Origin: Deferribacteres bacterium
GTDB lineage: Bacteria; Nitrospirota; Thermodesulfovibrionia; UBA6902
Length of the DNA: 7,727 nt
NCBI GenBank assembly: GCA_013152795.1
Contig: JAADFS010000052.1
Span: forward strand, 8,739-16,465
Reading direction: 5' to 3'
The translations under genes were made by a program, and so were the position numbers. Below, piece after piece: positions 6,451-7,727 of the stretch (position 1 is its first letter; each line of letters opens with the position of its first letter). The notes below the pieces were generated by a model. That model was given only the letters and a program-made list of their open reading frames with translations, searched no databases and was not told where the DNA came from.

Positions 6451-7023
6451 ATGCCGCTGGCGAAAAAATCTGAAGGGAAATATACATACGCAGACTATCT
6501 GAGCTGGCCTGCTGATGAGAGGTGGGAGATAATAGATGGAGCGGCGTATGATATGACACCGGCTCCGTCAACAAGCCACCAGGAAATAGTTTTGAGATTC
6601 TCTCATACATTACGTAATAACCTGACGGACAGTCCATGTAGAGTATTTATTGCTCCCACTGATGTAGTGCTTTCAGAACATGATATAGTTCAGCCTGATG
6701 TTTTTGTTGTTTGTGATATCGGCAAAATTACAGAGGCAAATATCCAGGGGCCGCCGGATTTGATAATCGAGGTCTTATCTCCTGCTACAGTCATTAAAGA
6801 TAAAAGGGAAAAGAAGTCGCTTTATGAGAAGTACCGGGTAAAAGAATATATAATTGTGGACCCGATTGAACTGTATGTGGAGAGATTCTGTCTGAAACAA
6901 GGAAAATATACGGACTTCCAGGTGTTTGGTCCTCAGGAGACCCTGCCCTTATGTTTTTCGGAAGGGATGGAGATTTTTCTCTCTGAAGTATTTGAAGTAG
7001 CAAAAAAAAGGAATCGCAGATAA
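6451..7023 (+). CDS. Uma2-family putative restriction endonuclease (DUF820, PD-(D/E)XK fold)
   Basis: This 190-residue protein shows the ordered motifs of the Uma2/DUF820 family. They are YADYLSWPADERWEIIDG (Glu 26, Gly 30), QPDVFVV (Asp 83), LIIEVLSPAT (Glu 107), DKREKKSLYEKY (Asp 117, Lys 121-122, Tyr 125) and VKEYIIVDP (132-138). The fold is that of PD-(D/E)XK nucleases with the lysine displaced downstream. Biological substrates of the family are mostly unknown, so nuclease activity is inferred. Length is normal. GGAG (6440-6443) lies 7 nt before the ATG. The gene has no evident link to polysaccharide synthesis. Repeats with an identical 22-nt core lie on both sides, and its last codons (AGG AAT CGC AGA TAA) lie inside repeat copy C. 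The reading frame thus ends in repeat sequence, and the original C-terminus may have been slightly different. Confidence 0.9.
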   Translation: MPLAKKSEGKYTYADYLSWPADERWEIIDGAAYDMTPAPSTSHQEIVLRFSHTLRNNLTDSPCRVFIAPTDVVLSEHDIVQPDVFVVCDIGKITEANIQGPPDLIIEVLSPATVIKDKREKKSLYEKYRVKEYIIVDPIELYVERFCLKQGKYTDFQVFGPQETLPLCFSEGMEIFLSEVFEVAKKRNRR

Positions 7024-7078
7024 AGCTTTCCCGCCGGACTCCTCTGCCCCACTGGCAGTATTTTATGCCACTGTAAGG
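7008..7078. repeat. Right-hand module of the composite repeat, copy C
   Basis: This copy lacks the GC-rich palindromes and starts with the shared core GAATCGCAGATAAAGCTTT (7011-7029), continuing through CCCGCCGGACTC to ATGCCACTGTAAGG (7065-7078). The left 22 bases are identical to copy B (6363-6384). The right block matches copy A (2888-2901) at 13 of 14 positions. TGGCA (7053-7057) and TGCCA (7066-7070) can form a short hairpin around 8 bases. It overlaps the end of the Uma2 gene and ends 38 nt before the amidotransferase start. Confidence 0.85.
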
Positions 7079-7116
7079 TCAACCAGCAATCATTATCAAC
7101 TGAATATCATCAGCGC

Positions 7117-7727
7117 ATGTGCGGCATAGCCGGAATATTCAATCTTTACGAAGACAGGGATATATCCCTTGATACCCTGAAAAGAATGGCTGCGATTATG
7201 CGGCACCGCGGTCCCGACGGTACCGGGTTTTACAGGGACAAAAGGGCAGGGCTTGCACATACAAGGCTGAGCATAATCGACCTTCAGGGAGGCAGGCAGC
7301 CGATTCATAACGAGGACAAGACTGTATGGATAACCTTTAACGGCGAGATATTCAATTATATTGAACTCAGAAAGATTCTCGAGGATAAGGGGCACCGATT
7401 TTACACAAGGACTGATACAGAGGTTATTATTCACATGTATGAGGCTTACGGTACGGAATGTCTTGATCACTTTAACGGACAGTTTGCGTTTGCAATATGG
7501 GACACGAACAAACAGGCGCTTTTTATTGCAAGGGACAGGGTCGGTATCAGCCCGCTGTTTTATACGTTCATCAGCGGCTCAATGCTTTTTGCCTCGGAGA
7601 TAAAGGCATTATTCATTGATAACAGGGTGAAGAGGGAAATAGACGTTTACGCTCTCGATCAGATATTCACATTCTGGGTGACTATACCTCCAAGATCTGC
7701 ATTCAGGGATATAAAAGAACTTCCGGC
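7117..7727 (+). CDS. asnB: AsnB-like glutamine-dependent amidotransferase, N-terminal part (partial)
   Basis: The frame runs from ATG at 7117 off the window edge, giving the first 203 residues of a protein usually over 600 long. It starts MCGIAGIF, with Cys 2 as the class II glutamine amidotransferase nucleophile after Met removal. RHRGPDG (29-35), HTRLSIIDL (Arg 50), FNGEIFNY (Asn 75, Gly 76, Glu 77), TDTE (Asp 100) and RDRVGISPLFY follow, then the linker SEIKALF and FTFWVTIPPRSAF before the synthetase domain. Asparagine synthetases move the glutamine amide to an adenylated carboxylate. In XrtA-linked EPS clusters a dedicated paralogue occurs and probably amidates a sugar acid or peptide component, so the symbol reflects family rather than proven asparagine synthesis. 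MCGIAG fixes the start, but no Shine-Dalgarno sequence is visible upstream (CATCAGCGC), hinting at inefficient or leaderless translation. The ATP-pyrophosphatase domain lies outside the window. Confidence 0.93.
   Translation, partial: MCGIAGIFNLYEDRDISLDTLKRMAAIMRHRGPDGTGFYRDKRAGLAHTRLSIIDLQGGRQPIHNEDKTVWITFNGEIFNYIELRKILEDKGHRFYTRTDTEVIIHMYEAYGTECLDHFNGQFAFAIWDTNKQALFIARDRVGISPLFYTFISGSMLFASEIKALFIDNRVKREIDVYALDQIFTFWVTIPPRSAFRDIKELP

Noticed and set aside
2732..7078. CRISPR array
   Set aside because: Only three repeat copies exist, two of them thousands of bases apart. They are composite, with no regular spacers, and no cas genes are nearby.
7096..7470. Minus-strand 124-codon open frame
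   Set aside because: It lies fully antisense to the clearly conserved amidotransferase domain and has no family features.

Overview
The window is a stretch of an exopolysaccharide (EPS) export and assembly cluster of the type found beside exosortase A (XrtA)/PEP-CTERM protein-sorting genes. It comes from a Gram-negative bacterium with mid-range GC content: it encodes an outer-membrane beta-barrel, an OM polysaccharide export protein and Sec signal peptides. Everything identified is on the + strand. Gene order and GC-rich palindromic intergenic repeats would suit an environmental Nitrospirota or deltaproteobacterial lineage, but no rRNA or other phylogenetic marker is present, so the taxonomy is a weak inference.

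Layout. Positions 1-243 are the C-terminal end of an undecaprenyl-phosphate sugar transferase, the enzyme that starts repeat-unit synthesis. Next come a Wza/KpsD-type export protein (253-1128) and a Wzz-type chain-length determinant (1180-2733). A 182-base gap holding a composite repeat (copy A) follows. Then come a CpsD/CapB-type tyrosine autokinase (2916-3716), an outer-membrane beta-barrel overlapping it by 4 nt (3713-4996), and an ExeA-like AAA ATPase (5007-6041). A 409-base non-coding gap holds repeat copy B. A Uma2-family putative endonuclease (6451-7023) comes next, its 3' end lying inside repeat copy C. The window ends inside an AsnB-like glutamine amidotransferase (7117 to the edge).

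How it fits together. The sugar transferase primes the lipid carrier. The chain-length protein and the separate tyrosine kinase form the inner-membrane regulator of polymerisation and export. The export protein and probably the beta-barrel carry polymer through the periplasm and outer membrane. The ATPase is a standard but functionally unresolved member of these loci, and the amidotransferase probably amidates a sugar or another precursor. No exosortase or PEP-CTERM substrate is visible here, so the XrtA link rests on family resemblance and gene order.

The least ordinary part is the repeat family. Copies A and B combine GC-rich inverted repeats with a conserved right-hand module. Copy C is the right-hand module alone. 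Copy A supplies the stop codon of the chain-length gene, and copy C supplies the last codons and stop of the Uma2 gene. The Uma2 gene is thus bracketed by direct repeats with a 22-bp identical core, which suggests it entered a conserved EPS operon through this repeat family.
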